From an uncultured Flavihumibacter sp. (GTDB lineage Bacteria; Bacteroidota; Bacteroidia; Chitinophagales; Chitinophagaceae): a stretch of DNA of 62,643 bases. Below, piece by piece: positions 16,990-26,763 of this stretch (position 1 is its first letter; each line of letters opens with the position of its first letter). The notes beneath the pieces were generated by a model. That model was not told the origin of the DNA. It searched no databases and was given only the letters and a program-made list of their open reading frames with translations. The translations under genes were made by a program, and so were the position numbers. Location: assembly GCA_902168225.1 (NCBI GenBank), contig CABHOW010000078.1, positions 1 through 62,643 on the forward strand, read 5' to 3'.

Positions 16990-17637
16990 TTTAGAGAAGC
17001 AATAGTTTTCGTGGGTCCAAGTATCTATAATACCTACTTTTATGGGGGTTGAAAATAATGGACAATCAGTAACTAAAGTGTGGAATTCGCCGTTCTCCCC
17101 ACAAGGGTCAATATTTTGTTCAACCAACTGGTAAACAAAATTTTCACTCAATATTGTTCCGCAGGTTTTCTCTCCTAAGTCATTATTACAACTAATGATC
17201 ATGGTTTCAATACCTGCTGAGAGCATCTCTTTTACTAAAGCTAATCTATGTTGTTGCCATAAGGGTAAATAGGCTTCTAAGCCCGCTTTTGCGCATACTT
17301 TTTCTTCCCAATCTCTATGTGGCTGCAGGTCGATGTCGCCGAAAACAGCATGTGATAAATTGTATAAGTTTTTTAATGTTATCAATGCATTGGTAAATTT
17401 TTCTTCATAATCATTCCAACTACTGGCAACCGTATATAGCGGAATACCCATTGCATCGGCCTGTGCTTGCAGGATATTTTTGGGGATACCATGGCTGCGT
17501 GAAATTTTTCCCTCCTCATTCAACACATTCAATAATACTTTGGGTGTATAGCCCATTAGTTTGGCTTGCATAAGCGCATAACAACTATCTTTCCCTCCAC
17601 TCCAGCTACAAACTAAATTTTTATTTTCAGGATCCAT
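16975..17637 (-). CDS. DUF71 family PP-loop ATPase (diphthine-ammonia ligase-like)
   Basis: 220 residues. The ATP pyrophosphatase loop SGGKDSCYAL is at residues 13-22, and the ending GENGEFHTLVTDCPLF carries the E-N-G-E-F-H-T motif of COG2102. The archaeal and eukaryotic relatives amidate diphthine, which bacteria lack. Comparative genomics has linked bacterial DUF71 proteins to cobalamin salvage, so the diphthamide name should not be taken literally. Start and stop overlap with the upstream rnhA (TAATG), so the two are co-transcribed. Confidence 0.85.
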   Translation of the reverse strand: MDPENKNLVCSWSGGKDSCYALMQAKLMGYTPKVLLNVLNEEGKISRSHGIPKNILQAQADAMGIPLYTVASSWNDYEEKFTNALITLKNLYNLSHAVFGDIDLQPHRDWEEKVCAKAGLEAYLPLWQQHRLALVKEMLSAGIETMIISCNNDLGEKTCGTILSENFVYQLVEQNIDPCGENGEFHTLVTDCPLFSTPIKVGIIDTWTHENYCFSKLSLL

Positions 17638-18110
17638 TATTGGTGTATTTCATTTTCGTAAATAGTATCAATTAATAGGTTGTTTCCATCTGCTGCTGTG
17701 GTAGCTAATTCATCACAACGATTATTTAGCGCATTATTGGCATGGCCTTTTACCCATACAAATTGAATACTAAACTGCTTGGATAGCATATAATATTGCT
17801 CCCATAAATCCCTGTTTTTTTTGCCGCCTTTAAAGTCTGTTTTGATCCAATTATCTAACCATTTTTTCTGCACACTATCTACAATATATTTACTGTCTGT
17901 ATATATTGTTACCGGGATATTTTTTTTTGTGAGTGATTGTAAGGCAACAATTACGGCTAAAAGCTCCATTCTGTTATTAGTTGTTAATCGATATCCTGCA
18001 GCCATTTCTTTTCGCTTATTTCCCCATACTAATATGATACCATAACCACCGGGCCCGGGGTTACCACGCGAAGCACCATCGGTGTAAATAAGTAAAGGAT
18101 GTGAACTCAT
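17637..18110 (-). CDS. rnhA: Ribonuclease HI
   Basis: 157 residues with all four catalytic acidic residues in place: Asp11 (YTDGASRGNPGPGG), Glu49 (NRMELLA), Asp72 (YTDSKYI) and Asp133 (NRCDELA), plus the KGHANNALNNRCD signature. It cleaves the RNA strand of RNA-DNA hybrids. It sits between an acyl-CoA carboxylase gene (9 bp upstream) and the DUF71 gene (overlapping), so all three likely share a transcript. Confidence 0.96.
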   Translation of the reverse strand: MSSHPLLIYTDGASRGNPGPGGYGIILVWGNKRKEMAAGYRLTTNNRMELLAVIVALQSLTKKNIPVTIYTDSKYIVDSVQKKWLDNWIKTDFKGGKKNRDLWEQYYMLSKQFSIQFVWVKGHANNALNNRCDELATTAADGNNLLIDTIYENEIHQ

Positions 18111-18119
18111 GGTGCGAAT

Positions 18120-19748
18120 TTACACCTGAAATACTCCTGTTGCGAATTTCTCTATATCCGGATTATGATTGGCAGCTGAAATACCTTCTGAAATAACTTT
18201 TCTCGTGTCTATCGGATCTATAATATCATCTACCCACAATCTTGCTGCAGCATAGTATGGAGTTGTTTGTTTATTGTATCGATCTTTAATGGTATCTAAT
18301 AGTTTGTTTTCTTCTTCAACGGAAACCTCTTTGCCTTTTGTTTTCATGGTTGCCACCTGAATTTGTGCTAATGTTTTTGCTGCCTGATCACCACCCATTA
18401 CTGCAATTTTTGCGGAAGGCCATGCATAAATAAATCGAGGATCATATGCTTTGCCACACATAGCATAATTACCGGCACCATAGCTATTACCAATAATAAT
18501 GGTGATTTTAGGAACTACTGAATTAGCTACTGCATTCACTAGTTTGGCGCCATCTTTAATAATGCCACTATGTTCACTTCTACTGCCTACCATAAAACCT
18601 GTAACATCTTGTAAGAATACAAGTGGAATTTTTTTCTGGTTACAATTCATGATAAACCTTGCAGCTTTATCGGCACTATCATTATAAATAACGCCACCGA
18701 TCTGCATTTCTCCTTTCTTGGTTTTGGCAATTAATCGCTGATTAGCCACAATACCAACTGCCCAACCATCAATTCTCGCGTAACCACATAAAATGGTTTT
18801 TCCATAATCTTGTTTAAACTGATCAAACTCACTATTATCTACGATGCGTTCAATAATCTCTAGCATATCATAAGGTTTCACATTGCCCTTTGGAATGATA
18901 CTATAGATCTCAGTAGGGTCTTTTAAAGGTGAAGCAGATGGTATTCTGTTGAATCCTGCTTTGGGAGTGTTTCCTATATTACTAATGATTTTTTTTATAT
19001 GATTCAAACAGTCATGTTCTGTTTTAAACTTATAATCCGCAATACCACTTAGCTCTGTATGCGTAACAGCACCCCCAAGCGTTTCATTATCTATATCTTC
19101 TCCAATTGCCGCTTTAACTAAATAAGCACCCGCTAAGAAAATACTACCATTTCCTTCTACCATCAAAGTTTCATCACTCATAATGGGTAAATAAGCACCC
19201 CCCGCAACGCAAGCTCCCATCACAGCAGCAATTTGTGTGATGCCCATGGCGCTCATGCGGGCATTATTTCTAAAAACGCGACCAAAATGCTCTTTATCAG
19301 GAAAAATTTCATCTTGCATGGGTAAAAAAACACCGGCACTATCCACTAAATAAATGATAGGTAATTTATTTTCCATGGCAATCTCCTGCATGCGCAGATT
19401 TTTCTTCCCTGTAATAGGAAACCAAGCTCCTGCTTTTACTGTTTGATCATTCGCTACAATAACACATTGTTTCCCACTAATATATCCTACACCGGCAACC
19501 GTACCTCCCGAAGCACAGCCACCTTCTTCTTCATACATCTGATATCCTGCAAAAGGACCTATTTCAATAAAAGGGGTATCCGGATCACACAAAAATGAAA
19601 TTCTTTCACGAGCGGTAAGTTTATTTCGCTCACGCTGTTTTTCAATCGATTTTCTACCACCGCCCAGCTTTATTTTTTCAAATTGCTGGCGCATATCACT
19701 TACTAATAACTTCATCCAATCTTCCTGACTATTGGCTTCTACATTCAT
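18120..19748 (-). CDS. Acyl-CoA carboxylase carboxyltransferase subunit (MCC-beta like)
   Basis: 542 residues of the carboxyltransferase family. Motifs include KLTARERISFLCD, GGTVAGVGYISGKQCVIVAND, SAGVFLPMQDE and GNSYGAGNYAMCGKAYDPRFIYAWPSA. Length and sequence resemble methylcrotonoyl-CoA carboxylase beta, though propionyl- or geranyl-CoA specificity cannot be excluded; the biotin-carrying alpha subunit is not in this window. The start at 19748 is chosen over 19790 because an exact minus-strand -7 box lies at 19770-19777, downstream of the longer start. Confidence 0.88.
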   Translation of the reverse strand: MNVEANSQEDWMKLLVSDMRQQFEKIKLGGGRKSIEKQRERNKLTARERISFLCDPDTPFIEIGPFAGYQMYEEEGGCASGGTVAGVGYISGKQCVIVANDQTVKAGAWFPITGKKNLRMQEIAMENKLPIIYLVDSAGVFLPMQDEIFPDKEHFGRVFRNNARMSAMGITQIAAVMGACVAGGAYLPIMSDETLMVEGNGSIFLAGAYLVKAAIGEDIDNETLGGAVTHTELSGIADYKFKTEHDCLNHIKKIISNIGNTPKAGFNRIPSASPLKDPTEIYSIIPKGNVKPYDMLEIIERIVDNSEFDQFKQDYGKTILCGYARIDGWAVGIVANQRLIAKTKKGEMQIGGVIYNDSADKAARFIMNCNQKKIPLVFLQDVTGFMVGSRSEHSGIIKDGAKLVNAVANSVVPKITIIIGNSYGAGNYAMCGKAYDPRFIYAWPSAKIAVMGGDQAAKTLAQIQVATMKTKGKEVSVEEENKLLDTIKDRYNKQTTPYYAAARLWVDDIIDPIDTRKVISEGISAANHNPDIEKFATGVFQV

Positions 19749-19769
19749 ATACGAACAATTGTTAGTTTG

Positions 19770-19777
19770 CAAAGATA
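19770..19777 (-). promoter_or_regulatory. Predicted -7 box of the acyl-CoA carboxylase gene
   Basis: Reads TATCTTTG on the minus strand. It places transcription start near 19764, giving a leader of about 16 nt to the ATG at 19748. It lies inside the 40-bp divergent gap with the GMC oxidoreductase. Confidence 0.6.
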
Positions 19778-19788
19778 TATATTTAGTC

Positions 19789-21396
19789 ATGACCTACGAT
19801 TTTATCATTATTGGTGCAGGCTCTGCAGGCTGCGTATTAGCTAACCGCTTATCTGAAGACGAACATCGGAGCGTATTATTAATTGAGGCAGGCGGGCCCG
19901 ATACAAAACCGGAAATTCATATTCCCGGTGCTTATAGTAAACTCAATAGAACGGAAGTAGATTGGCAGTTTTGGACGGTTCCGCAAACAGAAATTGATAA
20001 TAGAAAACTGTATATACCAAGAGGTAAAACGCTGGGGGGATCTAGTTCAACCAATGCCATGGCCTATGTGCGTGGCAATAAAGCTGATTTTGATGAATGG
20101 GCAGCGCTGGGTAATTCCGGCTGGAGTTATGAAGAAGTATTACCTTATTTTAAAAAATCGGAGTACAATGAAGATTTTGGAGCCGACTTCCACGGTCAAG
20201 ATGGCCCTTTAAATGTTACCCTTGCCAAGCAGCCCAGCGAATTTGCCGTATCTTTTGTGGAAGCTTGTTTTGAGAATGGGATGGAAAAAAACGGAGACTA
20301 TAACGGGGCTACACAAGAAGGGGCACATCTATTACAGTTCACTATAAAAAATAATAAAAGACATAGCACGGCTACAGCTTTTTTAAAACCGGCTATGAAA
20401 AGAAAAAATCTTACTGTTAAAACAAATACACTTGTCAAAAGGATTTTAATAGAGAATGGACAAGCAGTAGGAGTGGAAGTATTAACATCCCAAAAAACCT
20501 CGGAGCGTATCAATTGCAGTAAGGAAGTTATTTTAAGTGCAGGTGCTATTCAATCGCCCCATATTTTAATGTTATCGGGTATTGGTGATCCCACCGAATT
20601 AAAAAAAGTTGGGATAGATGTGCTAGTACCCCTATCCGGAGTTGGGAAAAATTTGCAAGATCATGTGTGGAGTGGTGTAACTGCGCTAACAAATGTAGCA
20701 ACTGCGAATAGTTTATTGAAGCCATTTAATATGGCCAAAGCTGCTTTACAACATATTTTATTAAAGTCCGGGCCACTCAGTAACAGTCCGCTTGAAGCCA
20801 ATGCCTTTTATAGATCCGATGATAAATTGGCTCGTCCTGATCTTCAATTTCATTTTGTTCCACTTGGTATAGCGAGTGATTATTCCACTGATATTTATGA
20901 TATGAAAACCTACTCAAAAATAGATGGGGTAGGTATCTTGGCTATTTTGCTGCACCCTGAAAGTAGAGGTACCATATCATTAAAAACAGCGAATTATAAA
21001 GATTCGCCGGTAATAGACCATAAAGTGCTAACTACTCAAAATGATAAAGCAACTTTATTAAAGGGTATTTACAAAGCATTAGAGATCATGGAAGAACCTG
21101 CATTAAAAAAATATATTGATGGTGATATTAGCTTACCTCCAAAACCGATAAACGATGAGTCATTATTGAGACATGTAAAAAAGAGCTTAGAAACATTATA
21201 TCATCCGGTAGGTACTTGTAAAATGGGAACAGACGAATTAGCAGTTACCGACACTGATTTACGCGTTAGAAAAGTGAAGCGGTTAAGGGTAGTGGATGCC
21301 TCTGTGATGCCAACTATCACTTCCGGTAATACGAATGCTCCTACGATTATGATCGCTGAAAAAGCAGCTGATCTTATAAAAGCAACGTATAACTAA
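19789..21396 (+). CDS. GMC family FAD-dependent oxidoreductase (choline dehydrogenase-like)
   Basis: 535 residues. FAD-binding GAGSAG at residues 9-14 followed by LLIEAG; GMC signature 1 (RGKTLGGSSSTNAM) and signature 2 (SAGAIQSPHILMLSGIG); C-terminal catalytic His in LYHPVGTCKMG and Asn in SGNTNAPT. This is the choline/alcohol dehydrogenase branch, but the substrate is not predictable; no betaine genes are adjacent. The start is at 19789, where MTYDFIIIGAG begins; the frame from 19732 runs into the divergent gene's promoter. A -7-like TATATTTA (19778-19785) ends 3 nt before the ATG. Confidence 0.9.
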   Translation: MTYDFIIIGAGSAGCVLANRLSEDEHRSVLLIEAGGPDTKPEIHIPGAYSKLNRTEVDWQFWTVPQTEIDNRKLYIPRGKTLGGSSSTNAMAYVRGNKADFDEWAALGNSGWSYEEVLPYFKKSEYNEDFGADFHGQDGPLNVTLAKQPSEFAVSFVEACFENGMEKNGDYNGATQEGAHLLQFTIKNNKRHSTATAFLKPAMKRKNLTVKTNTLVKRILIENGQAVGVEVLTSQKTSERINCSKEVILSAGAIQSPHILMLSGIGDPTELKKVGIDVLVPLSGVGKNLQDHVWSGVTALTNVATANSLLKPFNMAKAALQHILLKSGPLSNSPLEANAFYRSDDKLARPDLQFHFVPLGIASDYSTDIYDMKTYSKIDGVGILAILLHPESRGTISLKTANYKDSPVIDHKVLTTQNDKATLLKGIYKALEIMEEPALKKYIDGDISLPPKPINDESLLRHVKKSLETLYHPVGTCKMGTDELAVTDTDLRVRKVKRLRVVDASVMPTITSGNTNAPTIMIAEKAADLIKATYN

Positions 21397-21485
21397 ATTT
21401 TCGGTGTAAGGATTGCGCAAATAGGTTAGGTGTGTGAATTTTACACATTGTTTCATTATTTTCGCAATAATCAAAAACAGTTGCC

Positions 21486-24341
21486 TTGCCTACCGAAAAA
21501 AAAATACAATCATCCACCGTTTCCGCTAAGAAAGTAGCCAAAAAAACGGCTCCCAAAAAAACGGATAAGCCTTTAAAAAAAACGAGTACTCCAAAAGCAA
21601 TAGCTGCAAAGAAAAATATTACCAAGAAAACCAGCTCTCTTACTATCACTTTTCAAATCCGTTTTCATACTGAATTCGGACAAGAATTGTTCGTAATGGG
21701 TAATCATCCCTTGCTCGGAGATAATGATGTGCGTAAGGCGGTTCCTCTTTCTTATTTCAATGAGGATTTTTGGTATACAACTTTGGAATGGCCTACAGTC
21801 GTACCTTCAAATCAAACTATAGTATATAACTACGTTTTAAAAAACACCGATGGGACCACTGTAATTGATTGGGGAACCGATAAACAATTCAATCTCTCAA
21901 AAAATAAACAACAATCCTATTTATTTATAGATACTTGGAATCATGCAGGATATGTAGAAAATACTTTTTATGCAGATGCATTTAAGCATGTTTTATTAAA
22001 GGCTAATAAGCCATCGTTACAGCTCATACCTCCAAAAACGGTAACACATCGTTTCAGGGTAAAAAGCCCTTTATTAGGAAAAGATCAAACGCTTTGTATC
22101 ATTGGATCTTGTGAGAATTTAGGAAATTGGAATGTGAATGAGCCGGTATTATTAGATACCGTAGAGGGGGCAGATTATTATGAAGCATCAGTAAACCTAA
22201 CCAAAGCTACATTTCCGGTTGCTTACAAATATGGCGTTTACAATACAGCGTCAAAATCTTTTGTAGGGTATGAAGAAGGGAATAACCGATTTATTTATGA
22301 TGTTATCAGCAAAGGCAAGCAAACGATTTTGAATGATGGCTTTGCATATGTAACTCAGGTTAACTGGAAGGGTGCCGGTGTGGCTATACCTGTATTTAGT
22401 TTACGAACCGAAAAAGGGCTGGGAGTTGGTGAGTTTGCGGATATCAAGGAATTAGTTGATTGGGCCGCTGCTGTTGGATTAAAGCTAATCCAAATTTTGC
22501 CGATCAATGATACTACCGCTACGCATACCTGGAAAGATTCTTACCCTTATGCCGCTATTTCCGCCTTTGCCTTACATCCTATCTATATCAATCTGGAAGC
22601 TGTTGCAGGAAAAGATTTTGACGCGGAACTCAAGAAATTAGCCGTAGACCGTAAAAAATTAAATGCGCTAACTGTTGTAGATTATGATGCTGTTATTGAA
22701 CTGAAAGAGAAATTTCTTAGAACCGTATATTCGAAAAAAGGGGATGAAGTTTTAGATTCAGATGATTTTAAAAACTATTTTGATCAAAATAAACACTGGT
22801 TAATACCCTATGCAGTATTCTGTTATTTGAGGGAAGAATACGGTACCGTAGATTTTAATAAGTGGCCGGCGTATAAAAAATTCAATGCAAAAGAAATTGC
22901 TAAACTGGCTGATGTAAAATCTAAAGCATATACGAATATTGCTTTCCATTATTTTGTGCAATATCATTTACATCTTCAATTAAAAGAAGCTACTCAGTAT
23001 GCACACAGTAAAGGCATAATCGTGAAAGGGGATGTGGCTATCGGTGTTTACCGTTATGGTGTAGATACCTGGCAGCAACCTGAGCTATACCATATGGATT
23101 TTCAGGCAGGTGCCCCGCCGGATGATTTTGCCATCAAAGGGCAAAACTGGGGTTTCCCAACATACAACTGGAAACGTATGCAAGAAGATGACTTCACTTG
23201 GTGGAAGCAACGGTTTGCGCAAATGAGTTATTATTTTGATGCATTTCGGATCGATCATATTCTTGGTTTTTTCAGAATTTGGAGTATTCCTTTAGATGCC
23301 GTTGAAGGCATAATGGGACATTTTGTTCCCGCTTTACCTGTACATATACATGAGTTCAATCAACAACATATCTGGTTTGATTATGGACGTTACACAAAGC
23401 CCTATATTACGGATCAGGTACTTTGGAATATTTTTGGGTATGATAACGAATTGGTAAAAGGCTTGTTTCTGGATAAAGCTGAAAATGATACTTATACATT
23501 GAGAAAAACTTTTGATACCCAGCGTAAAGTAGAAGAGCATTTCGCCACCTTAGAGCAAGACGATCATCATATAAAGATTAAAAAAGGGTTGTTCGATCTT
23601 ATCAGTAATGTTATACTGTTTGATGTTAATGGAGATGGACAATCTTTTCATTTCAGATTTGGGATAGAGCAAACTACTTCCTTTCAATATTTAGAATCTG
23701 GTACACAACAACAATTAAAAGAGTTGTATGTGAACTATTTCTTCCGCAGACAGGATGATTTTTGGATGAAAGAAGCATTGCAAAAATTACCTGCACTTAA
23801 GCGCGTCACAAATATGATTGTATGTGGAGAAGATCTGGGATTGGTACCTGCCTGTGTTCCTGATGTGATGAAACAACTAGGGTTACTCAGCTTAGAAATT
23901 CAACGGATGCCCAAAGATGCAACGCGTGAATTCTTCCATCCGAATGATGCTCCGTATATGAGCGTGGTAACACCTTCTACTCATGATATGAGTACGATAA
24001 GAGGGTGGTGGGAAGAAGATAAAGCCAAAATACAACGGTTTTATAATAATGAACTGGGTCAGTGGGGTGATGCTCCATTTTACTGTGAAGCTTGGATCAA
24101 TAAAGCAATTGTAGTGCAACATTTATATTCGCCTGCTATGTGGAGTATTTTCCAACTACAAGATCTTATGGGTACACATGAGGAAGTGAGAAGAGAAAAC
24201 CCCGATGAGGAACGAATTAATGTTCCTGCCAATCCCAATCACTATTGGCAGTATCGTATGCATAAAACAGTTGCAGCATTGATACAGGCTAAAGCCTTTA
24301 ATGAAATGTTATTCGACTTCATAAAAGCATCCGGAAGATAA
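21486..24341 (+). CDS. malQ: 4-alpha-glucanotransferase with two starch-binding domains
   Basis: 951 residues, TTG start. Residues 1-51 are a lysine-rich tail (16 Lys in the first 50, with Thr, Ser, Pro and Ala) like a histone H1 tail. Two CBM20-type starch-binding domains follow (about 53-160 and 185-290), then a GH77 catalytic domain with IQILPINDTTATHTWKDSYPYAAIS, FRIDHILGFFR and GEDLGLVPACVP. GH77 enzymes disproportionate maltodextrins. The tandem CBM20-GH77 layout is known from plant DPE2 and from Bacteroidota; the basic tail is unusual. No ATG exists near the N-terminus. Confidence 0.92.
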   Translation: MPTEKKIQSSTVSAKKVAKKTAPKKTDKPLKKTSTPKAIAAKKNITKKTSSLTITFQIRFHTEFGQELFVMGNHPLLGDNDVRKAVPLSYFNEDFWYTTLEWPTVVPSNQTIVYNYVLKNTDGTTVIDWGTDKQFNLSKNKQQSYLFIDTWNHAGYVENTFYADAFKHVLLKANKPSLQLIPPKTVTHRFRVKSPLLGKDQTLCIIGSCENLGNWNVNEPVLLDTVEGADYYEASVNLTKATFPVAYKYGVYNTASKSFVGYEEGNNRFIYDVISKGKQTILNDGFAYVTQVNWKGAGVAIPVFSLRTEKGLGVGEFADIKELVDWAAAVGLKLIQILPINDTTATHTWKDSYPYAAISAFALHPIYINLEAVAGKDFDAELKKLAVDRKKLNALTVVDYDAVIELKEKFLRTVYSKKGDEVLDSDDFKNYFDQNKHWLIPYAVFCYLREEYGTVDFNKWPAYKKFNAKEIAKLADVKSKAYTNIAFHYFVQYHLHLQLKEATQYAHSKGIIVKGDVAIGVYRYGVDTWQQPELYHMDFQAGAPPDDFAIKGQNWGFPTYNWKRMQEDDFTWWKQRFAQMSYYFDAFRIDHILGFFRIWSIPLDAVEGIMGHFVPALPVHIHEFNQQHIWFDYGRYTKPYITDQVLWNIFGYDNELVKGLFLDKAENDTYTLRKTFDTQRKVEEHFATLEQDDHHIKIKKGLFDLISNVILFDVNGDGQSFHFRFGIEQTTSFQYLESGTQQQLKELYVNYFFRRQDDFWMKEALQKLPALKRVTNMIVCGEDLGLVPACVPDVMKQLGLLSLEIQRMPKDATREFFHPNDAPYMSVVTPSTHDMSTIRGWWEEDKAKIQRFYNNELGQWGDAPFYCEAWINKAIVVQHLYSPAMWSIFQLQDLMGTHEEVRRENPDEERINVPANPNHYWQYRMHKTVAALIQAKAFNEMLFDFIKASGR

Positions 24342-24352
24342 AATCGTTTATT

Positions 24353-25369
24353 TTGACAGTTCAATATACTTCTTCTAACCTGCCCTTCGAGTATCCATTT
24401 ACTATCTCTAATGGCAGAACAAAAACCCATCAACCTGCATTGATTGTTCAGTTAGGATTAGGACCATTTATTGGTTATGGAGAAGCTCCGGCTATAGCCT
24501 ACTACAATATTTCTGTTGAGCAAATGATTGCTGATTTAGAAGGGAAGAAAAAAATGGTGGAGAAATTTGCACTAACCGAGCCGGAAAGATATTGGCATTA
24601 CCTGCATCATTTATTTCCACAAAACCCTTTTTTGGTTTGTGCATTGGATATGGCCTGTTGGGATTTATTCGGGCAAATGAAATCAAAACCACTTTATCAG
24701 CTATGGAATACGGAATGGAGAGATGATCTGCCTTTATGTGATTATACCATTGGTATTGATGATATTGATGTGATGTTGGCAAAAATGAAAGCAAAACCCT
24801 GGCCGATTTATAAGATTAAATTGGGAACCCCCAATGATATTGCCATCATTCAAGCTTTGCGGAAGCATACCAACGCTGTATTTAGAGTAGATGCCAATGC
24901 AGGGTGGGATGTAGAGGAAGCGCTTATAAAGATTCCTCAATTAGCCGATCTTGGTGTTGAATTTATTGAACAGCCGTTAGCTAAGGATAACTGGGAAGGA
25001 ATGAAACAATTATTTGCAGTTTCTCCACTTCCTTTACTGGCAGATGAAAGTTGTGTGTTTGAGCAAGATGTAAAAAAATGTGTAGGTCATTTTCATGGTA
25101 TCAATATTAAACTAACAAAATGCAGTGGTATTACCCCTGCTTTAAGAATGATCAAAGAAGCAAAATCACTGGGCTTAAAAGTTATGATGGGAAGTATGAA
25201 TGAATCTACCATTGGTTCTGCAGCTATTGCCCATTTTCTTCCCCAGCTAGATTATGTAGATATGGATGGGCCTTTATTATTAAAAAAAGATATCGCCTCC
25301 GGTATTAAGTTCGATGCAGGCAAAGTGAGCCTAAGTGGGAAACAGGGGCTAGGAATCAGTCTTCAATAG
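24353..25369 (+). CDS. Enolase-superfamily dipeptide epimerase
   Basis: 338 residues. Muconate-lactonising/enolase-fold features are in order: the KIKLG lysine motif, RVDANAGWD and EQPL metal ligands, ADES, and INIKLTKCSG with the second catalytic lysine. This pattern matches L-Ala-D/L-Glu epimerase-like dipeptide epimerases, which act in murein peptide recycling. The start is TTG, 12 nt after the malQ stop; no ATG precedes the conserved N-terminal domain. The TTG is part of TTATTTTG, which also resembles a -7 box, so the start is less certain than the gene. Its 3' end overlaps the convergent Nudix gene by 21 bp. Confidence 0.88.
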   Translation: MTVQYTSSNLPFEYPFTISNGRTKTHQPALIVQLGLGPFIGYGEAPAIAYYNISVEQMIADLEGKKKMVEKFALTEPERYWHYLHHLFPQNPFLVCALDMACWDLFGQMKSKPLYQLWNTEWRDDLPLCDYTIGIDDIDVMLAKMKAKPWPIYKIKLGTPNDIAIIQALRKHTNAVFRVDANAGWDVEEALIKIPQLADLGVEFIEQPLAKDNWEGMKQLFAVSPLPLLADESCVFEQDVKKCVGHFHGINIKLTKCSGITPALRMIKEAKSLGLKVMMGSMNESTIGSAAIAHFLPQLDYVDMDGPLLLKKDIASGIKFDAGKVSLSGKQGLGISLQ

Positions 25370-25807
25370 TTGTATAACAACTTTATCTATCGGAAGACTC
25401 ATCGTATCCTCGCTCAGATCTTGCCAATCAACCCACCTGAAAACTTCAGCTTCTTTTGTAGGGTCTGCTACTTGTTCAGGAGTAAAATCAAAGGGAGATA
25501 TTTTGGTATGTAAACCTGAAATATCATTTGCGATCACTTCATAGTAAATGGAAATGATTTGATCTTTATTATTGAAGGCCGAAATTTGAAAAAAATCAGT
25601 AGTGTAAATATGCTTACCGATTGTTACTGTTAATCCTGTTTCTTCTTTAAACTCTCTGGCTAAACAGTCGCGCGTTCCTTCTCCTATTTCCAAACCACCT
25701 CCGGGAAGTTTTGTATAGAATTGTCCGCGTATAAACTCATCACTTACCAGTAATCTTTTCGATTCATCAAGCAAAACACCATATACCCTAACATTAAACA
25801 ATGCCAT
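25349..25807 (-). CDS. Nudix hydrolase
   Basis: 152 residues. The complete Nudix box spans residues 37-59 (G37, E43, R51-E52, E55-E56, G58), the metal-binding site for hydrolysing nucleoside-diphosphate-linked substrates. The substrate is unknown. It starts 1 nt after the corA stop on the same strand, so it is co-transcribed with corA and dapF-side genes. Overlaps the epimerase gene tail to tail. Confidence 0.92.
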   Translation of the reverse strand: MALFNVRVYGVLLDESKRLLVSDEFIRGQFYTKLPGGGLEIGEGTRDCLAREFKEETGLTVTIGKHIYTTDFFQISAFNNKDQIISIYYEVIANDISGLHTKISPFDFTPEQVADPTKEAEVFRWVDWQDLSEDTMSLPIDKVVIQLLKTDS

Positions 25808-25808
25808 A

Positions 25809-26747
25809 CTAAAACCATTTCTTTTTTAGAAAATATCCCCCAATAATAACGGAAACTACAAGCGATAAAATAACCGGGATATAAAATGCATGATTAGAAT
25901 GTTGATAAGGAATATCTACATTCATTCCATAAATGCTTGTTACTAAAATGGGTAAAGACAGAATAATAGTAATAGAAGTAAGCCTCTTCATAATATTATT
26001 CAAATTATTGCTAATAATACTGGCAAAGGCATCCATAGTACTGCTTAAAATATTGGTATAAATATTTGCCATTTCCAAAGCCTGACTGGTATCTACGATT
26101 AGGTCCTGTAAAAACTCTCTTTCTTCTTCATTTAAACCTAAGAAATTGGTTCGTTCCATTTTCATCATCAACATTTCATTACTGCGGAGTGCCGTTACAA
26201 AATAAACCAAACTCTTTTGAACACGCATGAGTTTTAATAGATCAACATTACTATTGCTATCATATAAGCTTTGTTCATATTGATTACGACTATGGTTAAT
26301 TTCCTTCAGGTATTCCAAAAAAGTTTGTACTACTTTTTCAAATACTTTCAGCACCATCATATTTCGTTTATCAGGGTGTCTTTTCTGGAAAGTATTCAGA
26401 AATTTTTTTATTGCACCATTATCAAATGAATTTACCGTAACAATTTGGTTATGCGTTAAGATAATACAAATCGGTATGGTGATATAAAAGGCATCGCTAT
26501 CATTGAACGAGTTGTTTTCAGTTGGGGTTTTGATGATTACAATTTTTACATTATCATCTACTTCATAACGTGGCCGTTCATCAATATCTAATGAATCTCT
26601 CAAGAATTCGATAGGTATTTCCAAAGATTTGCTTAATTCAATGAACTCTTCTTCTTTAAATGGGGGAACTAAGTTTACCCAAGTACCTATTTCTGCTTTG
26701 TCTATTTCTTTTGTTTGGCCTTCTATATTTTTAAAATATTGGATCAT
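25809..26747 (-). CDS. corA: CorA family magnesium transporter
   Basis: 312 residues. A long cytoplasmic alpha-beta domain is followed by two C-terminal membrane helices; the first ends with the selectivity motif YGMN (at SIYGMNVDIP), diagnostic of CorA. The channel moves Mg2+ (or Co2+/Ni2+) across the inner membrane. The short basic tail LKKKWF faces the cytoplasm. Adjacent genes are dapF (17 bp upstream) and Nudix (downstream). Confidence 0.93.
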   Translation of the reverse strand: MIQYFKNIEGQTKEIDKAEIGTWVNLVPPFKEEEFIELSKSLEIPIEFLRDSLDIDERPRYEVDDNVKIVIIKTPTENNSFNDSDAFYITIPICIILTHNQIVTVNSFDNGAIKKFLNTFQKRHPDKRNMMVLKVFEKVVQTFLEYLKEINHSRNQYEQSLYDSNSNVDLLKLMRVQKSLVYFVTALRSNEMLMMKMERTNFLGLNEEEREFLQDLIVDTSQALEMANIYTNILSSTMDAFASIISNNLNNIMKRLTSITIILSLPILVTSIYGMNVDIPYQHSNHAFYIPVILSLVVSVIIGGYFLKKKWF

Positions 26748-26763
26748 GATAAGTTAATAGTCA

